The position numbers and the translations under genes were made by a program. From Antarcticimicrobium luteum (GTDB lineage: Bacteria; Pseudomonadota; Alphaproteobacteria; Rhodobacterales; Rhodobacteraceae), in NCBI RefSeq assembly GCF_004358185.1, contig NZ_SMUV01000052.1, positions 1-64,000 of the forward strand: a DNA stretch of 64,000 nt, given 5' to 3'. A model generated the notes under the pieces. The model had not been told where the DNA came from. It did not search any database and saw nothing but the letters and a program-made list of their open reading frames with translations. Below are positions 8,713-16,881 of the stretch, piece after piece (position 1 is the stretch's first letter; the number at the start of each line of letters is the position of its first letter).

Positions 8713-10146
8713 ATGGCAAAAGACAGCGCGGCGCTGCCGCCCTATTTCAACATCGATCCCGACGCGGCGCTGGAGGAGCTGGACAGCGCCACCGACACCG
8801 CCGGTTTCGCCGCCATCGCCGAGGCCTGCGCGCGGGGGCGGGCCGATCTGGCCAGCCGGGGCATGGACGAGGCCGGGCGCAAGCAGCTGCGGCTGTTCTC
8901 CACCTGGGAAATCACCCGCTATCTGATCCCGGTGGCCAGCGCCCATTTCCGCCGCGTGCTGAAACAGAACCCCGAGCTGCCGCAGGGCCGGTCCGAGACC
9001 GAGGGCGGCGCCAAATGGTTCTCGCTCGACGAGGTGCTGCGGCTGCGCGCCTTCTTCGCCGCGCAGGGGTCCAAGGCCAAGAACTACCTGCCCTACCGCC
9101 CCGAGGGGCTGCCGGCGAAACTCGTCGCGGTGGCCAACTTCAAGGGCGGCGTCGGCAAGACCTCGACGGCGGCGCATCTGGCGATGTCGGCGGCGCTCGA
9201 CGGCTACAGGGTGCTGGTGATCGATCTCGACAGCCAGGGCTCCATGACCTCGATCTTCGGCGGCACGGTCGAGGATGAATGGCGCACCGCCTTTCCGCTT
9301 CTGGCCCGCCACTACGGCGAGCATCTGCGCGCCGACAACCAGCGCCGGCTCGACCGGGGCGAGGCGCCGCTGCCGCTCGACGATACCCTGGGCGCGGCGA
9401 TGGACATGACCGCCGGGGACGTGATCCAGTCCACCCATTGGCCCAACATCGACCTGATAGGCGCCCAGTTGAACCTCTACTGGGCCGAGTTCCAGATCCC
9501 GGTCTGGCGGATGCAGGCGCGCGGCTGGAAGCTGTGGGATGCGCTGACCGACCGGCTGGCGGCCGACGGGGTGCTGGAGCGCTACGACGTGGTGTTCATC
9601 GACACGCCGCCGGCGCTGGGGTACCTGACCATCAACGGGCTGGCCGCGGCCGACATCCTGCTGGTGCCCTTCGGCGCGTCCTTTCTCGAGTTCGATTCGA
9701 CGGGGCGCTTCTTCGACATGCTGCATTCCACCTTCGCCTCCATCGAGGAGGGCGAGAACATCGCCGCCCGCGCGCTCGGCCGGCCCGGGCTGGCCTTCGA
9801 ATGGGACGCGGTGCGGGCGGTGATCACCCGGTTCGACGGCGCCCAGCAGGGCGAGCTCTCGGCGCTGATCCAGGCCTATCTGGGCCGCACGCTGTCGCCG
9901 CACCGGCAGGATTTCACCGCGCTGATCGGCCAGGCCGGCGAGCAGGTCTCGGGCATCTACGAGGCCGATTACCGCGATTTCAACCGCGAGACCTACGCCC
10001 GCGGCCGCGAGACCTTCGACGAGACCTATGCCGCCTTCAAACGCCTGCTGACCGGTGTCTGGCGGCGCGAGGAGCGGGCAATGCGAGAGGCCGAAAAGGC
10101 AGAGGCCGCCGCGCGCCCCGTTGAGCCGGGCTTAACCGCAAGCTGA
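8713..10146 (+). CDS. parA: ParA-type plasmid partition ATPase
   Basis: A 477-residue ParA/MinD superfamily ATPase. The deviant Walker A motif KGGVGKTS is at residues 144-151, followed by VLVIDLDSQGS and DVVFIDTPP (Walker A' and B regions). About 130 residues precede the ATPase core and probably contain a DNA-binding helix-turn-helix used for autoregulation, as in RepA/ParA-type partition proteins of roseobacter plasmids. It is followed after 28 bases by parB. It moves plasmid copies over the nucleoid together with ParB bound at parS. I see no clear Shine-Dalgarno sequence before the ATG. Confidence 0.95.
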   Translation: MAKDSAALPPYFNIDPDAALEELDSATDTAGFAAIAEACARGRADLASRGMDEAGRKQLRLFSTWEITRYLIPVASAHFRRVLKQNPELPQGRSETEGGAKWFSLDEVLRLRAFFAAQGSKAKNYLPYRPEGLPAKLVAVANFKGGVGKTSTAAHLAMSAALDGYRVLVIDLDSQGSMTSIFGGTVEDEWRTAFPLLARHYGEHLRADNQRRLDRGEAPLPLDDTLGAAMDMTAGDVIQSTHWPNIDLIGAQLNLYWAEFQIPVWRMQARGWKLWDALTDRLAADGVLERYDVVFIDTPPALGYLTINGLAAADILLVPFGASFLEFDSTGRFFDMLHSTFASIEEGENIAARALGRPGLAFEWDAVRAVITRFDGAQQGELSALIQAYLGRTLSPHRQDFTALIGQAGEQVSGIYEADYRDFNRETYARGRETFDETYAAFKRLLTGVWRREERAMREAEKAEAAARPVEPGLTAS

Positions 10147-10174
10147 CACAGCCGGCGCGACAAGGAGACAGGAC

Positions 10175-11326
10175 ATGGCGAAACGCAGGCGACTGACCCC
10201 GGCCCAGGCCCATTACCTCGAGTCCGCGCCGGTGCGCCTCACCGGTCCGGGAATCGGCGCCGACGCGGGCACCGCTTCCGCCCCGATCGCTCAGGTCAGC
10301 GGCGACGCCTCGGCGCGCGCCGCGCTGGCCGATCTCGCCGCCGAAGTGGAGGCGGCCCGCGCACAGGGTCTGATGCTGGAGCTTTTGCCGCTCGGTGCGA
10401 TCGACATCGGGCATCTGGTGCGCGACCGCATGGTGCAGGACGAGGACGAGATGACCGCCCTGATGACCAGCCTCGAGGCGCGCGGCCAGCAGACGCCGAT
10501 CGAGGTGGTCCGCCTGCCCGATCCGCAGGGCGGCCGGACCCACGGGCTGATCTCCGGCTGGCGGCGGCTGACCGCGCTGACCAGACTCTATGAACGGACG
10601 AACGACCCGCGCTTTGCCTCGGTCCGCGCGCTGGTGGTCGATCCCGGCAGCGCCCAGGCGGCCTATGTGGCGATGGTCGAAGAGAACGAGATCCGGGTCA
10701 ACCTCAGCCATTACGAGCGCGCCCGCATCGCCCTGCGCGCGGTGGAGGAGGGCGTCTACGACAGCCGCCGCGCGGCGCTGCTCAGTCTCTACAACGCGGC
10801 GCCGCGCGCCAAACGCTCCAAGATCGGCAGCTTCATGGCGCTGGTCGAGGCGCTGGACCCGGCGCTGCGCTTTCCCACCGCGATTCCCGAAAAGCTGGGG
10901 CTGGCCCTGACCCGGGCGCTGACCGAGGATCCGGGCCTGGCCCCGCGGCTGACTGCGCGGCTCGCTGCGGCGCAGGCAGGCAGCGCCGAGGCGGAACTGC
11001 GGATCCTGGCAGAGGCGGCGGCTCCCCCTGCCCCGGTCCTGAGCCCCGAAGTGCCCGCCGAAGTTTCTGCCGAAGCATCCGCCGAACCATCCCCTGATCC
11101 GCGCCCCGGGACGGCCCGGGAAAAAGACTCTAAATCAGGATCAGAGACAGATATCAGCGACACCTATACGGGGCCGCTGCCCTCTGCGCCGCGCTCGGTC
11201 CTGGCCGCGCCGGGGGTGCAGCTGAGGTTTGACCGCGCCCGCGGCCGGATCGACCTGAGCGGCGAGGGCGTGGATCAGAGCCTGTTCGAGGCGCTGCAGC
11301 TCTGGCTCGCGCAGCGGGACGACTGA
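10175..11326 (+). CDS. parB: ParB-type plasmid partition protein
   Basis: A 383-residue centromere-binding partner of ParA. The ParB nuclease-like domain is at about residues 70-190, with VRDRMVQDEDEMTAL, GQQTPIEV and ISGWRRLTAL in the usual order. A helical DNA-binding segment and a proline/glutamate-rich linker (about residues 285-310) follow, and a C-terminal dimerisation-like region ends the protein. AAGGAG at 10162-10167 is a good ribosome binding site for the ATG at 10175. Two 16-bp palindromes just downstream are its likely binding sites. Confidence 0.93.
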   Translation: MAKRRRLTPAQAHYLESAPVRLTGPGIGADAGTASAPIAQVSGDASARAALADLAAEVEAARAQGLMLELLPLGAIDIGHLVRDRMVQDEDEMTALMTSLEARGQQTPIEVVRLPDPQGGRTHGLISGWRRLTALTRLYERTNDPRFASVRALVVDPGSAQAAYVAMVEENEIRVNLSHYERARIALRAVEEGVYDSRRAALLSLYNAAPRAKRSKIGSFMALVEALDPALRFPTAIPEKLGLALTRALTEDPGLAPRLTARLAAAQAGSAEAELRILAEAAAPPAPVLSPEVPAEVSAEASAEPSPDPRPGTAREKDSKSGSETDISDTYTGPLPSAPRSVLAAPGVQLRFDRARGRIDLSGEGVDQSLFEALQLWLAQRDD

Positions 11327-11349
11327 CAGGTCAGACTCTCTGCCGTTCT

Positions 11350-11365
11350 GTTTCGCGCGCGAAAC
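11350..11365. promoter_or_regulatory. parS-like palindrome, copy 1
   Basis: GTTTCGCGCGCGAAAC is a perfect 16-bp palindrome 24 bases after the parB stop. It keeps the GTTTC/GAAAC flanks of the bacterial parS consensus (GTTTCACGTGAAAC core) but has CGCGCG in the centre. Its position and the second copy at 11445 support a plasmid centromere. Confidence 0.7.
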
Positions 11366-11419
11366 CTTTTGCGGTCATGTCCCCGGAGACGGGATTTTGC
11401 CGTGAAATCGGTGGCCGAA

Positions 11420-11444
11420 AATAGGTCAGTAATAATTACCTATT
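11420..11444. repeat. A/T-rich inverted repeat between the parS-like sites
   Basis: AATAGGT (11420-11426) and ACCTATT (11438-11444) form perfect 7-bp inverted arms around an 11-base A/T-rich spacer. The right arm abuts the second parS-like site directly. It may be an extra protein binding site of the partition complex; function unknown. Confidence 0.45.
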
Positions 11445-11460
11445 GTTTCGTGCGCGAAAC
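11445..11460. promoter_or_regulatory. parS-like palindrome, copy 2
   Basis: GTTTCGTGCGCGAAAC differs from copy 1 at one base (C to T), which breaks one base pair of the palindrome. The two copies are 95 bases apart, centre to centre, and nothing coding lies between them. Confidence 0.65.
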
Positions 11461-11504
11461 ATCGCATGCCCCATCTTCCGGGCTGTCTCCTGTGCCCCGG
11501 CGGC

Positions 11505-12506
11505 TCACAGCCGGTAATAGTCCCGGTACCAGGCGACGAAGCGGCGCAGCCCCTCCTCCACCCCGACCTTCGGCGCATAGCCGGTCAGCTCGGTCAGAAG
11601 CCGGGTATCGGCCCAGGTGGCCGGCACGTCGCCGGGCTGCATCGGGTGCATCACCATCGACGCCTCGCGCCCGCAGGCGGCCTCGATGGCGGCGATGAAC
11701 TCCATCAGCGCGGTGGGCTTGCTGCCGCCGATATTGACGATGCGGAACGGCGCCACCGGGCTGAGGCTGTCCTGCGCCGAGACCGGCGTGTTCCCCGGCA
11801 CCGCCCCGGCCAGCCCGAGGATGCCGTCCACCAGATCGTCGATATAGGTGAAATCGCGCTGCATTTTCCCGTGGTTATAGACGTCGATCGGCTCGCCGCG
11901 CAGGATCGCGCGGGTGAACTTGAAATGCGCCATGTCCGGCCGGCCCCAGGGGCCGTAGACGGTGAAGAAGCGGAACATGGTGGTGGGCAGGCGATAGAGA
12001 TGGGCATAGGAATGCGCCATCGCCTCGGTCGCCTTCTTGGTGGCGGCATAGAAGGACATCTGCGTATCCGCCTTGTCCCGCTCGCCATAGGGCATGTCCG
12101 TGTTGGCGCCATAGACCGAGCTGGTCGAGGCCAGCAGCAGATGCCCGGGCGGATGCGCCCGTGCCGCCTCCAGAAGCTCGAAGGTGCCGATCAGATTGGC
12201 CTCGACATAGTCGCGCGGCGCCTCGATCGAATGGCGCACCCCGGCCTGGGCGGCCAGGTGGATGACCAGGTCTGGCGCCGCGTCCCGCATCAGGGTCTTC
12301 AGCCGGCCGGGATCCTCCAGCCTGCCGATCACCGGGGTGAAGTTCGGATCGGTTTCCAGCAGCGCGTGACGCCGCCGCTTGAGCTCGACGTCATAGTAAT
12401 CGGACAGGCAATCGAGCCCGGTCACCTGCCAGCCCTGGGCCAGCAGCCGGGCGCAGAGATGATAGCCGATGAAGCCGGCCGAGCCGGTGATGAGGGCGCT
12501 GCGCAT
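11505..12506 (-). CDS. UDP-glucuronate 4-epimerase-like NAD-dependent epimerase
   Basis: A 333-residue extended short-chain dehydrogenase. The NAD loop is TGSAGFIGYH near the N-terminus; LAAQAGVRHSIE, the STSSVYG strand and the catalytic YAATKK motif follow. AAQAGVR and the FTVYGPWGRPDMA block are typical of UDP-glucuronate 4-epimerases, which make UDP-galacturonate for capsules and lipopolysaccharide. The ATG at 12506 gives the canonical start; the longer in-frame extension lacks homology. It is divergent from the GT2 gene at 12677. The family is firm; the sugar substrate is inferred. Confidence 0.85.
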   Translation of the reverse strand: MRSALITGSAGFIGYHLCARLLAQGWQVTGLDCLSDYYDVELKRRRHALLETDPNFTPVIGRLEDPGRLKTLMRDAAPDLVIHLAAQAGVRHSIEAPRDYVEANLIGTFELLEAARAHPPGHLLLASTSSVYGANTDMPYGERDKADTQMSFYAATKKATEAMAHSYAHLYRLPTTMFRFFTVYGPWGRPDMAHFKFTRAILRGEPIDVYNHGKMQRDFTYIDDLVDGILGLAGAVPGNTPVSAQDSLSPVAPFRIVNIGGSKPTALMEFIAAIEAACGREASMVMHPMQPGDVPATWADTRLLTELTGYAPKVGVEEGLRRFVAWYRDYYRL

Positions 12507-12676
12507 GGCGCCTTGGTGGCGCAGCGGGGCGCGGCTGTCAAACAGGTTCGGCGGCGGCGGATCCGACGCGGATTTGACACCGGCGCCGAATTGTGAGTTT
12601 TGCGGCGTCAATGCCTGGTCCCGATAGTCAAAACCGGTCCCTTCAGGCAGGCAGGCAAGCAAGAGGCGCACGCCCC

Positions 12677-13717
12677 GTGAGTGAAGAGCAGATCCGAGAG
12701 CCCCAGAGCCTGGTGGCGGTGGTGGTCACCTACAACCGGCTGGACAAGCTCAGGGCGGTGCTGGCGCGGCTGCTGGAGAGCCCGCAGGCCGAGCTGCAGG
12801 CGGTGGTGGTGATCGACAACGCCTCCACCGACGGCACCGGGGCCTGGCTGGCGGCACAGCCCGACCCCCGGCTGGTGGTGATGACGAGCGCCGAGAACCT
12901 GGGCGGCGCCGGCGGCTTCGAGACCGGCATGCGGCTGGCCTCCGAACGCTTCGATCCCGACTGGATGGTGGTGATGGACGACGATGCCCGCCCCGCCCCC
13001 GGCGCGCTGGCCGCCTTTCACGCCGCGGACAAGACCGGCTGCGACGCCGTCGCGGCGGCGGTCTATTTCCCCGACGGGCGCATCTGCGAGATGAACCGCC
13101 CCTCGCGCAACCCGTTCTGGCACGGGGGCGCCTTCCTGGGCACCCTGCTGCGCGGCCGCGGCGGCTTTCACATCGCGCCGGACGATTACCGCGGGGAGGG
13201 GCGCTGGGTCGATGTCGCCTCCTTCGTCGGGCTCTTCGTGTCGCGCGCCGCCATCGGACTGGCGGGGTATCCGGACGGGCGGCTCTTCGTCTATGGCGAG
13301 GACGGCATTTTCACCCTCGCGCTCAGCAAGGCGGGCGGGCGCATCCGGTTTGCACCGGCCATCGCCTTCGAACACGATTGCTCGACGCTTCAGGGCGGCC
13401 AGTTCCGGCCGCTGTGGAAGGTCTATTACTATCACCGCAACCTGTTGTTCCTCTACCGCATGGCGGCGGGGCGGCTGTTCTGGCCGGCGCTGCTGATGGT
13501 GCTGCCGAAATGGCTGCTGAAACTGTGCCACCATCCGGGCGAGCGGATCACCTTCCTGCGCCTGCTGGGCCGGGCGGTGGCCGACGGGCTGCGGGGCCGG
13601 GCGCACCGCCCTCATGGAGAGGTGCTGGCGCTGGCCGGGGCCGCGCTCCCCGGCGACTCGCCGGGCGGGGAGCCTAGCGGTTCAGAATCTCGCGGTGATA
13701 GCGCCCCATCAGGATGA
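12677..13717 (+). CDS. GT2 family glycosyltransferase (rhamnosyl/galactofuranosyl-transferase-like)
   Basis: A 346-residue inverting glycosyltransferase with a GT-A fold. VVVTYNRLDKL opens the domain, VVVIDNASTDGT follows, and the acceptor-side block ENLGGAGGFETGM precedes the metal-binding MDDDA. The NLGGAGGF motif is shared with GlfT-type galactofuranosyltransferases and some rhamnosyltransferases, which suits a locus that makes both donors. A GTG at 12677 with AAGAGG upstream (12661-12666) is the best start; an in-frame ATG at 12593 is possible but adds a low-complexity tail. The 3' end overlaps the convergent kpsM-like gene by 44 bases. Confidence 0.85.
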   Translation: MSEEQIREPQSLVAVVVTYNRLDKLRAVLARLLESPQAELQAVVVIDNASTDGTGAWLAAQPDPRLVVMTSAENLGGAGGFETGMRLASERFDPDWMVVMDDDARPAPGALAAFHAADKTGCDAVAAAVYFPDGRICEMNRPSRNPFWHGGAFLGTLLRGRGGFHIAPDDYRGEGRWVDVASFVGLFVSRAAIGLAGYPDGRLFVYGEDGIFTLALSKAGGRIRFAPAIAFEHDCSTLQGGQFRPLWKVYYYHRNLLFLYRMAAGRLFWPALLMVLPKWLLKLCHHPGERITFLRLLGRAVADGLRGRAHRPHGEVLALAGAALPGDSPGGEPSGSESRGDSAPSG

Positions 13718-14507
13718 GCCCCATCGCCAGCAGGGCGAGCGAGACCCCCAGCACGTAGACATGGCTGACGTACGAGGCGGTGTAGGTGGCGTAAAAGCCG
13801 GTCCGCATCAGCCCGGTGATATGCAGCAGCGGGTTGTACCACAGGATCTCCTGGGCCAGCGGTGGCATGGTGTCGTAGAGAAAGAAGACCCCGGAGGCGA
13901 TGAAGAGCGGCCGGGTGATGATCGACCAGATCGTCTCCCACAGCGGAAACAGCCCCATGATGGCGCAGTTCATCATCCCCACCCCCAGTCCCAGCAGCAT
14001 CGCCAGCCCCATCGCCTCGACCGCCGGCGGCAGGTTCAGAACGGTGCGGCTGTCGATCACCGCCAGAATGCCGGCGATCAGCAGGATGGTCACCAGAATC
14101 CCGGTCAGGCTGTTGAGCAGAAACCGGGCCAGCACCGCGTCGAGCCAGGTGACGGCGGGGTATTTCAGCAGCGGCTTGGAAAAATTGATCGCCTTGCCGA
14201 TCGTGTTTGCCAGTGTCTGATACAGGTCGAAAGGCATGTAACCGGTGGCGTAGAACAGGATGAAACTGGTTCCCAGCGGCGGGGTGCGGATCACCAGCGA
14301 GAAGCCCACGCTCAGCACCAGGATCGCGCCCAGGGGTTCCAGGATCGCCCAGGCATAGCCGCCCGGGGTGCGCCCATAGCTGGTGGACATTTCGCGCAGG
14401 ATCAGCGCGAACACCGTGCGCAGCGTCGCAAAGCGGCGCGGGCCGGCCTGGGCGGGGGGCGGCGCAGAGGGCTGGGCGGGGAGCGCCGGGGGGGGCAGGG
14501 CGGCCAT
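13674..14507 (-). CDS. kpsM: Capsule polysaccharide ABC transporter permease (KpsM-like)
   Basis: A 277-residue ABC-2 type permease with six predicted membrane segments and the YGRTPGGYAWAILEP block characteristic of capsule and O-antigen exporters. It would pair with the ATPase at 16042 to move a lipid-linked polysaccharide across the inner membrane. The ATG at 14507 is preferred because upstream in-frame codons run into the divergent gene. Codons 5-7 consist of an uninterrupted run of eight C (complement of 14488-14495), a possible slippage site. The gene is divergent from the kpsE-like gene, 91 bases away. Confidence 0.92.
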   Translation of the reverse strand: MAALPPPALPAQPSAPPPAQAGPRRFATLRTVFALILREMSTSYGRTPGGYAWAILEPLGAILVLSVGFSLVIRTPPLGTSFILFYATGYMPFDLYQTLANTIGKAINFSKPLLKYPAVTWLDAVLARFLLNSLTGILVTILLIAGILAVIDSRTVLNLPPAVEAMGLAMLLGLGVGMMNCAIMGLFPLWETIWSIITRPLFIASGVFFLYDTMPPLAQEILWYNPLLHITGLMRTGFYATYTASYVSHVYVLGVSLALLAMGLILMGRYHREILNR

Positions 14508-14598
14508 TGAAAAAGCGTTCCGATACTGGCGTTTATCCTGGCTGTTATGTAAGAAACAGGAAAGAAGATCAAACGGCTTCGCGCCGGGACAGGCCGCC

Positions 14599-15927
14599 AT
14601 GAACGACAAGACATCCCTTGCCGATCCGTCTTCGGAGGCAGAGGCTCCTTCGGAGCTCGACATGCCCGCCGGGGCGCAGGCCCTGGCCCGCGCGAAACCG
14701 GGCGGACGCACAGGCCGGAAAACCGGCCGGAAAAACGCCGGAAAGGCGGGCAAGTCGGGGATGGCGGCCGAGCCCGCCCCGGTGGCGGTGCAGCCGATCG
14801 CGCGGCCGGCCCGGCTGAAGAAACGTCACTGGGGGCTGCTGGCCAGCTTCGTGCTGATTGTGCTGGCCCCGCTGGTGGCGACGGTCTTCTATCTCTGGAC
14901 CCAGGCCAGCGATCAGTACATGTCGACCACCGGCTTTACCGTGCGCAGCCAGGAAAGCGGCGGCGCCACCGAGCTGCTGGGCGGGCTGGCGCAATTCGCC
15001 GGCGGTTCGACCGCCTCGGACAGCGACATTCTCTATGAATTCATCCAGAGCCAGGAGATGGTCGAGGCGGTCGATGCCCGGATCGACCTGCGCGCCCATT
15101 ACGGCGCGCCCTGGCCCGGGGACTGGGCCTTTGCGCTCTGGCCCGACGCCACGCTGGAGGATCTGGTCTGGTACTGGCAGCGCATCGTCGGCATCTCTTA
15201 TGATTCCGGCACCGGGCTGATCGAGGTGCGGGCCCAGGCCTTCGATCCGGAAATCGCCCGGGCGGTGACAACCGCCATCCTGAGCGAAAGCCAGGACCGG
15301 ATCAACGCGCTGAACAACCAGGCGCGCGAGGATGCGATGCGCTATGCCCGCGACGATCTGGACAAGGCCATCGCCCGGCTGAAGGGCGCGCGCGAGGCGC
15401 TGACCCGGTTCCGCACCCGCACCCGGATCGTCGACCCGGCGGCCGATATCCAGGGCCGCATGGGGGTGATGAACAACCTGCAGCAGCAGCTGGCCGCGGC
15501 GCTGATCGAATACGACCTGCTGCGCGGCACCACCGGCGACACCGATCCGCGTCTGACCAAGGCGCAGCAGCGCATCGACGTGATCCGCGACCGCATCCGG
15601 ATCGAGCGGCAGACCTTTACCAGCGAGAACACCGATACCGGCGCGGTGGGCGAGGATTACCCGACCCTGATCGCCGAGTTCGAGAGCCTGAACGTGGACC
15701 TGCAATATGCCGAGGAAACCTATCGCGCGGCGCTGACCGCGCTGGAGGTGGCGCGCGAGGACGCCGCCCGTCAGAGCCGCTATCTGGCCACCTATATCAA
15801 GCCGACCCTGGCGCAGGAGGCGGAATATCCCCAGCGCGGGATCCTGGCCGGGCTGATGGGGCTGTTCCTGCTCTTGATCTGGTCGATCGGCGCCCTGATC
15901 TATTACTCGATCCGCGACCGGAGCTGA
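14599..15927 (+). CDS. kpsE: Capsule export inner-membrane/periplasmic protein (KpsE/Wzz-type)
   Basis: A 442-residue polysaccharide co-polymerase-like protein. A basic, low-complexity cytosolic N-terminus (residues 1-78) precedes a membrane segment at about 80-100. A large, mostly helical periplasmic domain follows, with coiled-coil-prone segments around residues 240-380, and a second membrane segment lies close to the C-terminus. This two-segment hairpin topology is that of KpsE, which links the KpsMT transporter to the outer-membrane export protein. The ATG at 14599 is used because it gives a sensible N-terminus just inside the divergent intergenic region. Confidence 0.9.
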   Translation: MNDKTSLADPSSEAEAPSELDMPAGAQALARAKPGGRTGRKTGRKNAGKAGKSGMAAEPAPVAVQPIARPARLKKRHWGLLASFVLIVLAPLVATVFYLWTQASDQYMSTTGFTVRSQESGGATELLGGLAQFAGGSTASDSDILYEFIQSQEMVEAVDARIDLRAHYGAPWPGDWAFALWPDATLEDLVWYWQRIVGISYDSGTGLIEVRAQAFDPEIARAVTTAILSESQDRINALNNQAREDAMRYARDDLDKAIARLKGAREALTRFRTRTRIVDPAADIQGRMGVMNNLQQQLAAALIEYDLLRGTTGDTDPRLTKAQQRIDVIRDRIRIERQTFTSENTDTGAVGEDYPTLIAEFESLNVDLQYAEETYRAALTALEVAREDAARQSRYLATYIKPTLAQEAEYPQRGILAGLMGLFLLLIWSIGALIYYSIRDRS

Positions 15928-16041
15928 GCGCGGCAGAGGAGAGCCTGGGGGCATGATGAGACAGAAACCTGCGCCGCAGAGTCTTTCGGGCCTGGCGCGG
16001 CACGCCGCCGCCGGTCCCCGGCGGGCCGGAAGGGGGCGCCG

Positions 16042-16698
16042 GTGATCCGGTTCGAGCACCTCACCAAGAGCTTCCGCCTGCGCGGCGAGCGCAAGGTGGT
16101 GATCGACGATCTGAACCTGACCCTGCCCACCGGCAAGTCGCTGGCGCTGCTGGGGCGCAACGGGGCGGGCAAGTCGACGCTGCTGGAAATGATCGCCGGC
16201 ACCATGCGCCCGGATTCGGGCCGCATCGTCACCGACGGCTCGATCTCCTGGCCGGTGGGGTTCGGCGGCTCGTTTCACAAGGATCTGACTGGCGCCGAGA
16301 ACGTGCGCTTCATCGCCCGGATCTACGGGGTGGACACCGACGGGCTGCTGGATTTTGTCGAGGATTTCGCCGAGCTGGGCAAATTCTTCTACATGCCGGT
16401 GCGCAGCTATTCCTCGGGGATGAGATCGCGGCTGACCTTCGGCGCCTCGATGGGGATCCATTTCGACACCTATCTGGTCGACGAGGTGACCGCGGTGGGC
16501 GATGCCAGCTTCAAGCGCAAGAGCCGCGCGGTCTTCGCCGACCGGATGCAGACCTCGAGCGCGATCATGGTCAACCACTCGATGGGCCAGATCCGGCAGT
16601 TCTGCGATGCCGGCATCGTGCTGGAGAACGGCCAGATGCAGTATTTCGACGACCTCGAGGAGGCGATCGCGGTGCATGAGGCGATCATGGCGGCCTGA
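16042..16698 (+). CDS. kpsT: Capsule polysaccharide ABC transporter ATP-binding protein (KpsT-like)
   Basis: A 218-residue ABC ATPase. The Walker A motif GRNGAGKST is at residues 38-46, the signature YSSGMRSR is near residue 120 and the Walker B region VDEVTAVGD follows. The short length and YSSGM signature are typical of KpsT and Wzt-like capsule exporters without a C-terminal carbohydrate-binding domain. The start is a GTG at 16042 preceded by GGAAGGGGG. It energises the KpsM-like permease at 13674. It follows the kpsE-like gene on the same strand, 114 bases away. Confidence 0.93.
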   Translation: MIRFEHLTKSFRLRGERKVVIDDLNLTLPTGKSLALLGRNGAGKSTLLEMIAGTMRPDSGRIVTDGSISWPVGFGGSFHKDLTGAENVRFIARIYGVDTDGLLDFVEDFAELGKFFYMPVRSYSSGMRSRLTFGASMGIHFDTYLVDEVTAVGDASFKRKSRAVFADRMQTSSAIMVNHSMGQIRQFCDAGIVLENGQMQYFDDLEEAIAVHEAIMAA

Positions 16699-16881
16699 TA
16701 CGGCGCCCCGGCGCCCCGGCCCCGGCCGCCGTTGCATTTTCATCGCCGCCCGCGCGCCCCGTGCCGGCGCGCGGCGATCGGGAGTTGCGCCGCCGATCCC
16801 GGCTCCAGTAAGAGGGCGGCGGCGCGGCCGCCCCGGCGGCGTGCGCCGGCAGATCACCGGCAGATCAGAGGACACCGACAC

